The notes: a model not told the origin generated them from the sequence alone. A DNA stretch of 64,000 bases from Diadema setosum (GCA_033980235.1 CM067065.1:5473328-5537327), one strand, 5' to 3'; shown: positions 11,040 to 24,456, numbered from the stretch's first letter. Numbers and translations are program-made.

Positions 11040-12414
11040 TGTATAGTAAATAGCCCGGTAGCCGTCTCGTCAATGGATCTCTGATGTTCGATGTACGTCT
11101 CATGTATCACCTATTTGTTCCTTGCTCGTTTTGTCCTGTGGGCAAGCAGTTCATATTCGTTTCTCATTCGTTTGCGCACGTTTCACCTTCCTGTACACAA
11201 TCGCCCCAGGTGCGTTTTTCTTTGTTTGGTTCGACCCTTATACCGTGCACGTACGCTCTTCTAAAACAGAAACTTTGTACTTCATCCACCGGATTGACGA
11301 TTTGAACAACGGATGAGCAAAATATCGTTTTTTTTGTGTGTGTGCTGTTGACCTATCCGGCGAGGTGTAACCGGGGCTTTATGAGAGGAGCAGTCAAATT
11401 TACGAGAGGAGCACGCATTTCAGCAATGAGTATTCAAATTCATGTGTAGCTGGCGACGGAATCTCGTCGGTCATTCAAATTCATGAATAGGCAACCGTAT
11501 TCAAAATAAGTGCCTTCAATTTAAAAGAAGGCATGAATTTAGTGAGTTTTGGGGCCGCGTATGTGTGTCTGTTTTTTTTTTTTTTTATTCAGCTTTGAAT
11601 ACATTGGGATTAATGATGAATATGATTTATTTTGCAGCAGAGTTCCAAGTGGTCAATGAAAAAATTGAAATCGGGCTTCACGAAAAGGAAAATACAGGCA
11701 CATGTTCCTCAGAGAGGAAATAAAATTGAGGTCCTTGTGTGAGACAGTCACAACTCACGAACGGAAAAGATCCCACTTCATTTATTCATCGCAGAGAGCA
11801 GGGTGTTTAACCCGGGGAAATGGTCCAACCTCATACATCCCAGTGGTCTCCACGGAAGTCCAGCTATTCAAACTGAATATAGGCTATTCAGCCTTATTCT
11901 TAGATGGAAAATGATACAAACAAAATACAAACATAAGGGAACTATATAGGCCTATATAGACGAGCATAATACGGAAGGTTGGTTGACACCTTCGGGGGAA
12001 ACAGAAACAACTCCGACTACATTGAAACTGATAACATGAACATTGTATACGTCTTGATTGTTGTTTACTGCTATCTTATTGGTTTACTTCTGCGTGACTA
12101 TCCGAGGTCATTGTGTGTCAATTTGTCCTTAAATTGATGCATTGTCATTATGTGGTTAGTGTTTGGGCGTTGTCAGCAGGCATGGTATCATCAAAATGTA
12201 TGATTAGATTGTAGTGTGCTGTTTGGATGCATTGCTGACCTCTTTATTTATTTATTTATTTTTTAGTTGCAAAACAAAGAATACATGACCAGAGAGAACA
12301 ATGTAGAACCTGTATACAAGCATAATTACACTATATGGAATCCTTCATTGTTTGTGTATGCCATTTGTCCTTTCTTTAAAAAGTCTACTCCATTTTCGTA
12401 GGTTAAATAGATTG
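11040..12414. other. No gene recognised
   Basis: Only short frames and a T-run near 11570. The repeated phrase CATTCAAATTCATG near 11430-11490 is a small internal repeat. No element ends were found. Confidence 0.35.
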
Positions 12415-12720
12415 GACAAAGTTCGAACGTGATCGCCTGAAAATGAAAGTGAACGCTCAAAACAAAATGATCGGGACTATCACATGTCTATGGCGTGAAT
12501 TTGAATGCAGTAGTAGGAAATGCAATGATCGCAATCTGAAATTGAACGCCCAAGCGTGAATTTGATTTGACGAAAACGAAATAGATCGCCCTTAAATGAA
12601 CTTGATCGCTCGGATTCTGAATATGAATGCGCGAATATTTTCGCGCGCGAGAGCCGTGTGAATTTGAATGCACATTAAATGAATTTGAATGACAAAAGTA
12701 TGAAATTGACCAGGAAAACC
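12415..12720. repeat. Degenerate GATCGC/TGAATTTGAATGC repeat
   Basis: About ten loosely periodic repeats combine words like GATCGC, GAACGC, GAATTTGAATGC and GAAATGAAC, ending in the palindromic CGCGAATATTTTCGCGCG near 12630. The block is CpG-rich for this window. It could be a decayed subterminal repeat array of a DNA transposon, but the family is unknown. Confidence 0.4.
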
Positions 12721-14404
12721 TAAATTAGCGATCATGAATTAGTTGAAAATTACGCGTTGCGTACAATATTTAGAAACACACGAGTGTGAAAATTGTTTCT
12801 TATGCTTACCAAGTATTCTGCCTTTTCTCGTTCAATACTGCTGATTTAGGTATGTCTCCAGACCGAAGTACAGTCAAGTGTAGACTGACTGTGGTCTATA
12901 AAATCAGGAAAAGTTTGTTGTTTTCGACAGAGAGACGTATTGCGCAGTCCTGACAAAATGGCGGCCTAGCTTCCAAAGGAATGTTTGCATTCTTCGTGAC
13001 CTTTTCGCTTTGACCAATTATATTCATATAAAATGGGTTTTCCCACATCTCACAGACACTATTGTGACTACAAGGAATAACAATTCAAATTCAATTCAAA
13101 GGTTTTATTTTCACTTCTTCCAACAGAATGTACAAAAAAGTATAAATTCGACATGCATTTGAAGAAATGGCAAACAAAAACATTTGTCAGAAGTCAATTA
13201 CAAGGTGACGCGTATTTCAAACAAACATTTATACATTTTGCAAAAAAAAAAAAAAAAAAAAAAAAAACCGGAGGTGCGCACCCAAAAGACTATGCTTGTA
13301 CTATGTAGGCACCTCACAGGGAGAAAAAAAAAAAAAAAACAGGTGAAAACTTATCACTACAAGTGTGCGGGAAATGAGAAAATAAGGGGAAAGGTGGAGA
13401 GGGAGGAAACAGAAATAGAAGGAAAGAGACGAGACAACTAAAAATAACAGTGCATAATGCAATTTCACACTTTACACTGAGCTGTCCATGCATGCAATAA
13501 CGGACAAACAAGAGGTGTATTGTGGGATTCCGTGTTATGTTTGGCTTCAATTAGTCAAGCACTGTGTGTGTGTGGGGGGGGGGGGTAAAATTGTATTGTG
13601 GGAGTATTTGTCTATGGGAGATGACAACGGGGTATATTCTCACAAGGGCCTGCTGCTCTTTTTTTGTGAGCTAAATGAACATTTTCTCAATATGAGAAAG
13701 CAAAAGTCGTCGCGTATACGATGGCAATCTCAGTAGAATTAGAGAGAATAGTTTAAAAAAATCATTAAATGTATTCTTTTCGTTAAAAAAAAAATGATCG
13801 GATATCTTTACTTCCTCAGACTTTTCAAATTATATCAAAGAGACAAAATTGGTTGATAATAACCTTTATTGTAGTGAGTTTAGCAAAATCATATGGAACT
13901 GCCCTCGCATGTTATAAACTTTCAATCGGCACGATCTCTGCGAGTATGCGTGTTTGTTCGTTTGTATATCTGTGTGTTTGTCGGATATGGATTAAAATGG
14001 TGTATCTCGGACCCCTTCCACTCTGCAGGTCAATGGTTATAGTGATACAAGTGGAGAGGCGGATTTCAGCCCCATGCGTCCTACCTGATTGAAATGGATA
14101 TGAACAACTTAACTTCGGTCAGATTAAAGGACGTTCCTCGGTTAAAGTGAAGTCCATGTCATTTTCTTCAAACTTTCCATACTGTAACGTTGACCCATCG
14201 GAAGCCCAAATATGTAAATAAAACCACAAATTCATGTGCCTGTTTTTCTTCTACGCGACTTTGAAGAATGGATTATGACAATCTGCCCTCCAGTACCAAA
14301 ATAAAAGCGTTACAGGGTCAAGGCCATGATTGGCAACAAAATCTGCAATGACAAACTTAAATCCCGATCCCAGGAAAAGGTTTTGAAGTTAGGGTTTAAA
14401 CTCT

Positions 14405-14791
14405 CATTCTTGAGCAAGCAGCGCCTGCATGCGGCAGAAAACACCGAAATCTGTCAAATCCTTGTCAGGGATGTTTTCTGTCAGGGGTGAGCTAAAGGAC
14501 AAGGTTCATAAAACTTATGCTGTGTCATTTTCAAGAAACTTGACCAAATATATTGTAAGAGAAGGCTTACTAATTCCAGAAAAAAGAAGAAGTGAGGGTT
14601 CATGTGCGCGTTTTCGTGCTAGCAGCGCCCCCATGCGCCATATATCATCGTAAGACCCCCAAATCTTGTTAGGAACGTATGCAGGGATGCCCTGACAGGG
14701 TGAGTTACATAAATTTCATGCTCTACATTCAAAACTCTTGTCACTTTCACTAAACTTGACCAAATTGTAGAAGAAAGCTTACTAATTCCAA

Positions 14792-14852
<61 letters not shown>

Positions 14853-15220
14853 GAGTGTTCATGTGCTCGTTGTCGTGCTAGAAGCACCCCATGCGACATA
14901 TATCATCATAAATCCCCACAATCTAGTCAGGAACTTACTGTATGCAGGGATGCCCTGACAGGGTGGGTTCATGAATCTCACGCTGTACATTCAAAACCTA
15001 TATAATTATGTCATTTTTTCGAAACTTGACCAAATTGTAGAAGAATGATTACTTAATGCAGATTAATTGTAAAAATGGGGGGGGGGGGGTCGTGCGCTCG
15101 CTTTTGTGCTAGCAGCGCCTCCTTGCGACAGAAATCATCGTAAGACCCCCAAATCTGGTCAGGAACCAATGCAGGGATACCCTGATAGGATGCATGAATC
15201 TCATGCGGTTCACTCAAAAC
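14405..15220 (+). repeat. Four-unit tandem repeat, about 200-260 bp per unit
   Basis: Four imperfect units share a core that reads ATCATCGTAAGACCCCCAAA, then TGCAGGGATGCCCTGACAGG. They occur near 14440, 14640, 14895 and 15130. The unit length varies because an AT microsatellite (14792-14848) sits in the third interval. The array has no counterpart at the matching place in block C (about 27.3 kb), so it was gained in B or lost in C. Confidence 0.75.
14792..14848. repeat. (TA)n microsatellite
   Basis: An uninterrupted run of about 28 TA repeats within the tandem array. Confidence 0.95.
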
Positions 15221-16139
15221 CTCATGTTAAAAAAAACAAACAACAAACAACAACGAACTACAAACAAACAAACAAAAACAAAACAAAACAAAACCGTGTC
15301 ACAATACTATTGTAGTGATAGTGTTGACAAATATCCAGAAAGGAAGTTCCGTGTGCGTTTTTATTACAATTTCCCTTGTACAGCCATAATAATAATTATG
15401 TAGACGCAAGCGTGGAAAACTCCACATTGACATACTTGTTTGTTTGTTTTCCCACTTGCTGCAACCATGCGCAGAAAGTGATACTGGAGGAAGAAGTAAA
15501 TATAAGAAAGTATTTTTAAGTCTCACTGTCCTCGAAAGGAAAAACAAATCTTAATATAATGACGTTTATTGTACATTGCATTTGTTGGGTAATTGTTGTG
15601 GTGGTTGGTAAAGTGCGTGTTGTAAACTATGGAGATGTATATTGAGTACAAAATTGAGTTAAAAAATCGTTGATTCTCATTTTTTTACACTAGAATTGGT
15701 AATCAAAAATTAGTATCTTATGGTGAAAGTAGTAAATACATGTTTGGTAATACTTCCGTGACCTTGTATTTTACAACCAAAAATTATAAATATATATTTT
15801 GTGTTAGTAATGACAAGTTTAGATCGAACTTAGATTTTAACACGGATACTCAGATTCTTTTAGTTGTAAAACTTAAAGATGAAATGTGTGTCATAGTACG
15901 TTTCCTGCCGTTGTTGTTGTTGTTGTTGTTTTTAACACCTATTCTAGTAAACTAGTAGTCCCCGATTAGGGTGTATAGGCCCTAGGTACCATAGCACTCG
16001 ACCTGACCATGTTGATGAACAGATAATGACCTGCACGTCAAAAAACAGATTTATGGATTGAAAATGGAAACAGCTCATTTCTACTTCCAAGCTTCCCGAT
16101 TCCGTGGATCAGTGTTGTGCTACCATGACCATGTATACG

Positions 16140-16440
16140 CGGCTCGGACCGCTGAACCTTCCATTACGAACAGATTGTAACGGGTACAGTCGGCCCGCGA
16201 GCCGAGTGACGCCGGCCAGCGCGGCCGCGGTGGGGAGCAGCTGTCGGGTATTCCGATAAGTCCCAATCGGAGAACCCAAGTTCGAATCCAGCCCAGTTCT
16301 TGGACGTTCTAGGACAAGATGTTCACCCATGATATCCCTCTTGTATTCCTCACACAGTAACAGGATACTGTGGGTAAAGAAGACATCATTATTGCTATTA
16401 GTATTTATTTTTAGTAGTAGTAGTCGTCGTCGTAGTATAA
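16140..16440 (+). mobile_element. tRNA-derived SINE-like copy 1
   Basis: A GC-rich head contains a B-box-like pol III motif, AGTTCGAATCC (16292-16302). A tail of the type TTGGACGTTCTAGGACAAGA follows, then a trinucleotide-rich end (GTA/GTC repeats near 16415-16435). The copies at 27405-27680 and, inverted, 63640-63990 share the tail words and each abuts a trinucleotide repeat. Assignment to a named family was not possible. Confidence 0.5.
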
Positions 16441-16771
16441 GAGTAGTGTACAAAACGTTACAAAAAAACATTTCCCACTTTTGATCCTTAAAGTATGGTG
16501 AACGAGAAAAAGAGGACGATATTCATAAACAAGGTGTCTTCTATATTTCTGGAAAGCTTTGAAAGTCTTTAGTAATATGAATAATTTACTTTCAGAAGGT
16601 AGAAACGTCTCCAGAACGATGGAGATATTGTGTTTTGAGACCCATTTTAGACAACCTGAACCCGATCGACGGCGAAATTTTGGTGACCAGAATTATGACG
16701 TAATGAAATGTGCGCTGTGCTACCCACTTCATCCACACAGTGGGCTTCATCTACGGAGGGCCGTTGCGGAC

Positions 16772-16845
16772 GTGGTTCGTTTGGGGCATACGTATGAAGA
16801 GGCAGCTTACGTATGCCCGTTTCCGTGTATGCCCCAAACGGTATT
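16772..16845. repeat. Hairpin with CGTTTGGGGCATAC arms
   Basis: CGTTTGGGGCATACGTATG on the left is the reverse complement, with few mismatches, of a right arm ending GTATGCCCCAAACGG. An inner copy of TACGTATGCCCGTTT makes it a nested hairpin. It may be a very short foldback element or a transposon end. Confidence 0.55.
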
Positions 16846-19800
16846 AACTATACACACTCCCATACACACCAATTGACCTCTGTCACTGCCTGTGCAAAAT
16901 TAAAGTTTTGCACAGAGGGTTGAAAATAGAGCAAAATATGAAACCTAACAAAAATAAATCTGGAATTTAATGAAACCAATTTCTACTTTTATTATCAATG
17001 TCATTGCTATCTGATATATGGTTCTTTAACTATTGAGAATTGAAAGCGGGATTTTTTTTTGCTAACACTTTGTAGTATAGAAGTAGTAGCAATAGCAGTA
17101 GTTTTAACTGTCCTGATACATATTGATCCTCATCGGCTTCGTAGTGGACAGTAATTTCGGTTCATGGTTGTGACGTCTTCTTTCTCGTCTAAATGCACTC
17201 ACAATCTCACCCCTTTATTCTTATGATTCGCGACATGTCTAAAGTGAATTGATGAAACAAAATTACAGTATAAATGAGCCGAGTCGATCGTCAACAACTT
17301 CTTACTTATCATTATTTTTTTTTGAAAAAAAAAAAGAAATAAACTTGATCTCATCATAAACATTCTCTTCTCCAGATAAATTAAAAGATTTGAAAAGAGG
17401 ACCTATACTTCCAGCTAGTCGGGCGTGAAAAAAAAAAAAAAAAACATTCTACCGTGTTTTGATTCATGCTAAAACGATACCCTTTGGCAACCAGCACGGA
17501 GGAGTATCTTTATATACTTTGATATAAATTCATCATAATGTATTATCTTCATGAGTTTGCATGAAAAAAAAATCGCATTCACTGATCGGAGGACATACAT
17601 TTTTTAAGCATTCTGTATAAAATAAACCATAGTACATGTATAGGATAGGAGGGAGGGAAAGGGAAACAATGACACATATATACACACACACACACGCACA
17701 CGCACACACACACACAACACAAATTTAACTTGGGCTAAGATTCATTTTCACCAGAACCTTTCTACACCGTGCAAGTCGGCCTTCGACACTAACAGTCACT
17801 TTCACCAACTCAACATGGAGACTCCACTATTCAGATTTACAATTACGCAAACAACACATCTATCTTCAAAGAAAAAAAAATAAAATCAAAGAAAAAAAAA
17901 CCCTGTAGAACTGTAATGACATGGAAAAGCGTAAGGGAACATCTTAATGTCTGACATAAAGTTGTAATCTGTAAAACAGAGCATTTTTTTTTCATTTTCA
18001 TTTATTATCTCATATTCATATAATGATATAATAATGTCAATTCAAATCACGTCGTCGTCTTCAGGGCCCTGTTTTAAAGATACAGATTATCCCTGAAAAG
18101 ACAACGCTGCAAAGGCAGTCTCTGAAAAAGAAATAATAAACATGATCAACAGCTTATTCCCATGCAAATAATATGGAATTAGCTAGTGCATTGTAGCTAG
18201 ACATTTTGTACATGATTTCTTTGGTTATACATTACACATAGTTCTTGATAAAAACAAACAACGACAACAGTAAAAAAAGAATAAAGCTTTTAAACAATTT
18301 ATGTAGTTTGGATTGGCAATGATGATTTTAAATCATTCTGTACAGTGGCACAACAGTTGCAGCTATAGACCACTTACCATGACAAAGTTCTCAAAAGATA
18401 TTGTTGCCTAAAGCTAATGAACCTTTGCCGCCAGAAATAAAAGCAAACACAAGGGGGTAGAAAATTGAAAAATATAAAGTGATTGCAAATAATATACAAC
18501 AACAGCAACAAGAAACATACGAATTCTATAAAATGCAGGAGAACCAAAGAGTAAATTATGAACACATAATTTAGTAATACGGGCATATATGCTCATAGAA
18601 TATGATTAAATATACATCAGGTAAATTTACGCTGAAACCTCAATTCTTTCTGTTCTTGCAGAGAGGGAGAGAGAGAGAGAGACAGCGAGAGAAATAGCAG
18701 GGCAAATAAAAAAGACTGCAAGTAATGATAACATGTAACGTGGTGGATAGATAGTCAGATTTATAAATGCTACAATACGTGGGGATTGATCATAACGGAA
18801 CATTACAATTAGAAACGTTTAGGCACAAACAGACAATACGCTAGAATGCAAATGTACTGTAAATATCAATCATTTTATCATTGGTTTTTCATCGAGTAAC
18901 AGCTATAGGGCCTATACAGAAGTTTTCGTTTGTCTTGATTACAGCTGGGCTTAACACAAAACCTGCTTCTTTGGTGACCCCCTCGGGCCACTAAAATCTT
19001 TAAACTTCAAATTTTGGTGCCCCGAAAGAGATATGCAGGCTCTATTGGCCCGAAATAAAAGCAAAAATGCATGGCAATCCATTTTCAACCTTCGTTACCC
19101 GATCGGGCCATCAGAGGGTAACTATATCAGAAATCAGTTCGGTGGACCGACCACAGTTTCGAGCACTGGATCACCGCTAATGTCAAGCCCTACTTATAAT
19201 CATGTAAAGTGTGTTGTACATGATTGTACTATAGGATATCAATTATGAATATGAATGAACAAAGTGAGAGCATTTTAAAGCCAGAACTACGGAATTTACT
19301 GTAAATGACAAAATAATTCCATATTATGTGTCATAATAGTTTGATAACATGACCAAAACATTCGCAATATTATACATTAATAAGTTTGAAGCAAGTTACT
19401 TCATTACAATTGTAATATTTTTCTTTCGCTAGGGCAACTCTGTGATTGAATGGGTAAAGTTGGTTTCACAGTTTTACCAAGCCGACCACATTATAGGATG
19501 AATAATAATAACCTTAATCAAACATATATCTATAAAAACCCTATCAGGCATCTTGATAACTTCAATATACCCTACAGCTTCTCGTTCATCCTATTTCAAA
19601 ATACACCAGAGATGCGGCATTTCCAAACTCTTTCGTTTCATTATTTGACGTCACTGGTTTGATATACGGCACAGTTTCACTTCAAATTTACAAAAGAGAA
19701 GTGAGCTATTTACAGACATCAGAAAGTAAAGAACATTCTCAAATTAAAATGTGGATACAACAGAAAATAACGAGAGAGAGAGAGAGAGAGATATATAAAT

Positions 19801-21585
19801 GGTGATAGAGGTTGGGGGAAATGAAAAGGAAAAAGGAAAGGTGTGTCACAAATTGATTTTGTTTGGGTGATATCCTGTTTGACAATTTTTATCCAAAATC
19901 TGGAAGACATTTTAGTTCACCTACGCAATGTTTTTTTTTTCCACCTTATTTTGTGCAAAGTAATAACTTCAGTTCATATATCCCTACTCATAGTAACAGC
20001 ATCTGTGTTTTAAAATGGAGAATTATTATGACCTCTGTTCCCTGGCTGATCATCAGGCTGTGTTTTTCCACACACATGGGTTAGTGTACGGATAAATTTT
20101 GAATTACTATCTCAACAGAAGCATAACATTGTTACTGTTCACTCTCATATTTCATTCATATGGGATGGCAATTTCTGGATTAATGAACGCCTATACACTA
20201 AGTCTAAATTTGAATTAGTATTGTGATAACGTGTTGAGCAGTAAGCTGGAAGAATAAGTTGGCTAATGTTAAAGTAGAATTTTCTGGACGTCATCAAATT
20301 TCGTTTTTTTTTGTTTTGTTTGTTTGTTTGTTTTTTTTTTAGAGGGGGCTCCAAAGTGTATTAACGTTTTAAGGGCTGCATTTTTGGTTCACGTATAAAA
20401 TTGAAGTTAATGTGCCAAGTCATCAAACGCATTTTTTTTTCTCTCACACTGCAACGCTTTTCAGTTACATAATAACTACATTATTTGAATATAAGTGAAG
20501 AATGCTCTCGACTTTCAGTGACAGTTCCTTTACGTTATTACATGTAAATACAATGAAGCAACTGATTTCATTCATAAGCATGAAAATGTCTGTCACGGCC
20601 GTAAATACCAATTCACTTAAAGGTAGGGGATACCTTTTACAGACCTCAAAAAATGCAGCAAAACATTAAATATGAACCTCAGGGGACTTGCTTAGGCCAC
20701 TGCTGAGAAATTTGGAAGTCAACAGTTATCTACAATTTGAATAATGCACAAAACTCAACTACTCAGTAGTTCTGTGTGTCAGCGACACTTAAGCCTGTTT
20801 GTTGCAGTCTTCTGTATTTTTTTTTTTATCTATAAACACAAATCTAAAAGTATAAGAGCTGATGTAATAACATATAGAGTGTGTGGCAAGAATGTATATA
20901 GAAATGTTTGTAAGTTTTAATGAACTTTCTTCACAAAATATACATGATGGACACACATGCAGTGCATGAGCCTGCAAAGGTAGCCTAGTAATGTGCTGGA
21001 ATTTACGGTGAGCCCCGAAAAAAAAATTCAATTCAAAATCTAAAGGTCAATAAAAATGTACTAAATGTTACCTTCCACTTTCAATACTTTATGGGAGTTT
21101 CTAAAATGATACTCTCTTCAACATACCACTGTATTTATACAACTCTTCATTTAAGGCATGCAAATGGGATTCCCTACCTGTAATGATATAATGCATCACT
21201 GCATTGTAATGTGTATAGAATGTATTATAAAGCCAGAATACCTAATGTAAAAAACTAAAACAACAACACCACACACAATTTATGTACCACAACTAATGAA
21301 TTTTCATTGTAAATTCATAAAATTAGTTTGAAATATGTTAATGTATACATGTACTAAATGTAGGCTTGGATACCCATTCTTGATATGTAGGTCTACGCAG
21401 AAAGGGGTGGAGAGACAAAACACCCAAATTAAGGAATCTTCACAAATCTTTTCTCGAACCCTTATAGAGGTACTAGTGAGTGCGTTGGTGACTGCAGTAG
21501 TTTATTTATCAAAATATGTGTATTGCAGATCTAGGGATGGGGGAAGGGCCAAAACATGATAGGCGTGATCATTAGAGTCTTTGAC

Positions 21586-21700
21586 CCGAATTCACGAGGG
21601 TATAACAATTTTTGTCCACGGTTTAAACCATGGACAAAGACAGTAGTTTTGTATGGGGTGCCAAGTGTCGAATGGCTTATTTCGTTACGAAATCACTCAG
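21586..21700. repeat. Half copy of the CCCGAATTCACGA palindromic MITE
   Basis: Begins with CCCGAATTCACGAGGGT and contains the internal palindrome GGTTTAAACC and a TTTCGTTACGAAA-type block. These also occur in the full element at 48048-48464. Only one arm is recognisable. Confidence 0.55.
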
Positions 21701-22214
21701 GAGCCCAGAGTGACACGAGAACTGCCCAGGGAGTGCAAGTAGTTCGATCGCTTCGAAGTTACGGAGTCTTCACAATTCTTTTTTCTTCAGAACCTTCATC
21801 CAATGGGGACCCCAAAGTGAAATCAAAAACCCCAAATTAGAGTATCGAAAAAAACCCCCACAAATCTCCAGATCAAGAGATAACCTGTATCAATACGAAA
21901 GTGAATGTACCTCCAACTTTATAGTAGATTTAGGGGAGGCCCCATGGGTCCGCGAACGCCTTGGTTGCTAATTCTTAGATTTAATAGTATGTTTTGAAAG
22001 CGCACGCTCAAATTTACTTAAGAAAATACAAATGAGTATACAAATGGACACCCAGGAGCCCTCAAAGCTCCCCACTCCCATTTTTTAAAATGTTCATGGG
22101 TAACAGTCTGCAAGAATGCTTGGAAGGTAACCTGGCCCCTACTTAGCTGAGAGCGATATGCAATATGTCTCTTGTTGCTAGTTTCTATTATGAAGAACAT
22201 ACCCCAAAGATTAA

Positions 22215-22335
22215 TGTTGTATCATCTAGAGCATTAATATCTCAAAACAAATGTTGTATCATTTAGAGCACTAATATCACAAAACAAAATTGTTGTATCA
22301 TTTAGAGCACCAATACCTCAAAACAAATGTTGTAA
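22215..22335. repeat. 37-39 bp tandem repeat, three copies plus a partial
   Basis: The unit begins TGTTGTATCAT(T/C)TAGAGC and ends TCAAAACAAA, starting at 22215, 22252, 22291 and (partial) 22328. Single copies are found at the same position downstream of the other two TRIM copies (35454 in block C; 54372-54402 inverted in block D). The expansion is therefore specific to block B. Confidence 0.8.
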
Positions 22336-22602
22336 TTGATGCTGTTTATTCGTATTCTTATTCATTCCACAGCCAACCTTAACTTTAGGACATAATTAAG
22401 GTGCTTATATATAATTGTATGAACATTAACATGAGAAGGCGTGACACGTATACAGCTCATTGCTAGGACCATCGCGTAAACCTCTTTCAAAGTGTCCTAG
22501 TTTTATATTCACCTATGATATCACACCAAATTTTATTATTCTTTTTATTTTTCCGTTCTATTTTTTTTTGACATGCTACTGGGGAACAATTGACAGTTCA
22601 GT

Positions 22603-24456
22603 TTAAATCCCATCAAATATGTAAAGTCTATGTAAAGTGCTGAAGGCTATCTCACCACTCTCAAACTCTTGTAGATAGTACCAACTTCTTTCTTGTTTTT
22701 GTATTTGGAAAGCAGTGACAAGATTGCGTGTGTGCTCCAAATCTCTAGTGTATCGACCGATACTGACGAGGCCCTCCTCGTGCTTCACCCAGGCTACAAT
22801 GACCGAATCATGTCGACTGACAGCTGGGCAGGCATACATACCCCCCTTCTTCAAGGCATTCTTCTTCTTCCCCATACCATCAAGGCATACGACATTTGAT
22901 CCCTCTGTCAGTATCAGTTTCCCTGTGTTGTGAAAGAAGAATATTTGCTTAGGTGTATATCCATCACACACCATACTCCTGACAGCCTTACCACCCTGTG
23001 GTGTAAATACATGGATCATTTCTGGTTTCCAATAACCCACGTAGATATTATCACCTCTATCCACAGCGAGACCACCCAATCCTCCTTCATTAATACTCAT
23101 CGTCTCGAAGGTGACGTCAAGTTTCTCCCACTGTGGAGTGTACATGGACATCTTATTATTTCTGTAGCGTACTACACTTCGGCCATCAGACAGGTATCCA
23201 ATTCTAGAGACAATGACATTCTTTATCACCGTCTGCAGTAGCTCCCCATCAGGGGAGTAGAGATGGATTCCGCCATTATACGATCCCACCGCCATCTTAC
23301 CGCCTGGTGCGCGAGCGATACAGGTCATGCTAGTTTCGGTAGGGAGCTCTACGTTTGCTTTGACATCCCACGAGTACTGACAGTAACCTTCCAACTCTCC
23401 AAGACAAAGTTCATTAATCTTCTCGTATCGACGGAATGAAATCTTCTGAGCTTGTTCTGCCAGACTTCTCGGTGATCGGTCGTCAGGATAATCTCGTCCC
23501 AGAAAGCTCTTCAAGTTCTCACACAACGTGTCGTGTGCTAACAAGGCGTCTTTCTCAAGCGGTGCCTTCATGCCGTTAGTCACCAGCTCTTCCATAGCGG
23601 TCATGTGACTGACTGTATGCCGACTCTCCATCTCCAAGGCTTGCAATTTCTTCTCGAACTTTTGAGACCATTGTTTTACTTGATTTTTCAAGACTTCTCT
23701 GCTGGCCGACAATAGCTGCATGTATTCCCCATATGTCTTGTCGATGTCATCATTGAGCTTTTTCAGCATAATAGTTATTTCATTGCGCTGTGTTTCTATG
23801 AAATCGATATGGTTTTCAATGGTTGTTTTCCTTGATTTGACTATCTTTTTTAACTCCTTGATATTTCCCGTTATTTTTTCCTCATGGATAGCTGCCTCTT
23901 CTATCTGATGGCCTGCTTGTGAGTGTCTCAATATCCCACACTTACAGCAGACGTACTCCCGACATCCAGTGCAAAAACACTCCTCATCCTCGCTAGGATG
24001 TTTCTTGCATTTCCGTCGCCTCTTAAGCGGAACTTTTCCCGAGAGCACCTCGCTCACAGGCACCACTTCGTGGTTGGAGAATGGTTTCCAAACAGAATGG
24101 TGTTTCTCACACGAATCACACATATATTTCTCACAGTCCTGACAGTAGGACACAGCTGGCGACTTGTCGTCCATCTCACAAACTGAGCATGTTGGATTCT
24201 TGATTTTCACTTCGTCCACGAGAGAACTCAAGGGTATGTTGGTTTGTATCTTATCCACATCTCCACTGGAAAGGGGCGTTCCCTTCCTGCATATTGGGCA
24301 TATTATCGTTTGTTGGTCGGGCTGAGTTTCAAAGATACATTGAATACAGTTTTTGCAGAACGTGTGAGAGCATGTCAGTGATTTAGGTTGGTTGAAAAGA
24401 GTCAGACAGATAGGACACTCCAGATTCTGGCTGATGATCTGATGAAACGTTGCCAT
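22603..24456 (-). CDS. TRIM-1: RING/B-box/coiled-coil E3 ligase-like protein
   Basis: A 617-residue open frame read from the ATG at 24456 (MATFHQII), which follows a splice acceptor CCTTTTCCCAACAG and lines up with the other two copies. The in-frame ATG at 24528 would add intronic residues, so it was rejected. The RING is complete: C14, C17, C29, H31, C34, C37, C53, C56. B-box1 has C90, C93, C105, C108, C113, C116, H120 and H129. B-box2 has C150, H153, C162, C165, C170, C173, H178 and H183. A charged coiled coil spans about 185-295. The C-terminal part, about 375-617, has YSPDG, YTPQW and FTPQGG repeats spaced like NHL or beta-propeller blades. Such proteins are cytoplasmic RING E3 ubiquitin ligases whose propeller binds substrate or RNA. 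The particular target is unknown. A TTTATT (AATAAA on the coding strand) lies at about 22544. Confidence 0.9.
   Translation of the reverse strand: MATFHQIISQNLECPICLTLFNQPKSLTCSHTFCKNCIQCIFETQPDQQTIICPICRKGTPLSSGDVDKIQTNIPLSSLVDEVKIKNPTCSVCEMDDKSPAVSYCQDCEKYMCDSCEKHHSVWKPFSNHEVVPVSEVLSGKVPLKRRRKCKKHPSEDEECFCTGCREYVCCKCGILRHSQAGHQIEEAAIHEEKITGNIKELKKIVKSRKTTIENHIDFIETQRNEITIMLKKLNDDIDKTYGEYMQLLSASREVLKNQVKQWSQKFEKKLQALEMESRHTVSHMTAMEELVTNGMKAPLEKDALLAHDTLCENLKSFLGRDYPDDRSPRSLAEQAQKISFRRYEKINELCLGELEGYCQYSWDVKANVELPTETSMTCIARAPGGKMAVGSYNGGIHLYSPDGELLQTVIKNVIVSRIGYLSDGRSVVRYRNNKMSMYTPQWEKLDVTFETMSINEGGLGGLAVDRGDNIYVGYWKPEMIHVFTPQGGKAVRSMVCDGYTPKQIFFFHNTGKLILTEGSNVVCLDGMGKKKNALKKGGMYACPAVSRHDSVIVAWVKHEEGLVSIGRYTRDLEHTRNLVTAFQIQKQERSWYYLQEFESGEIAFSTLHRLYIFDGI

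Noticed and set aside
16109..16471. 120-residue minus-strand frame
   Set aside because: It overlaps the SINE-like element and has no recognisable domain.
22930..23241. Plus-strand frame of 103 residues over TRIM-1
   Set aside because: Antisense shadow of the TRIM propeller. Equivalent shadows exist at 36970-37293 and 50960-51289.
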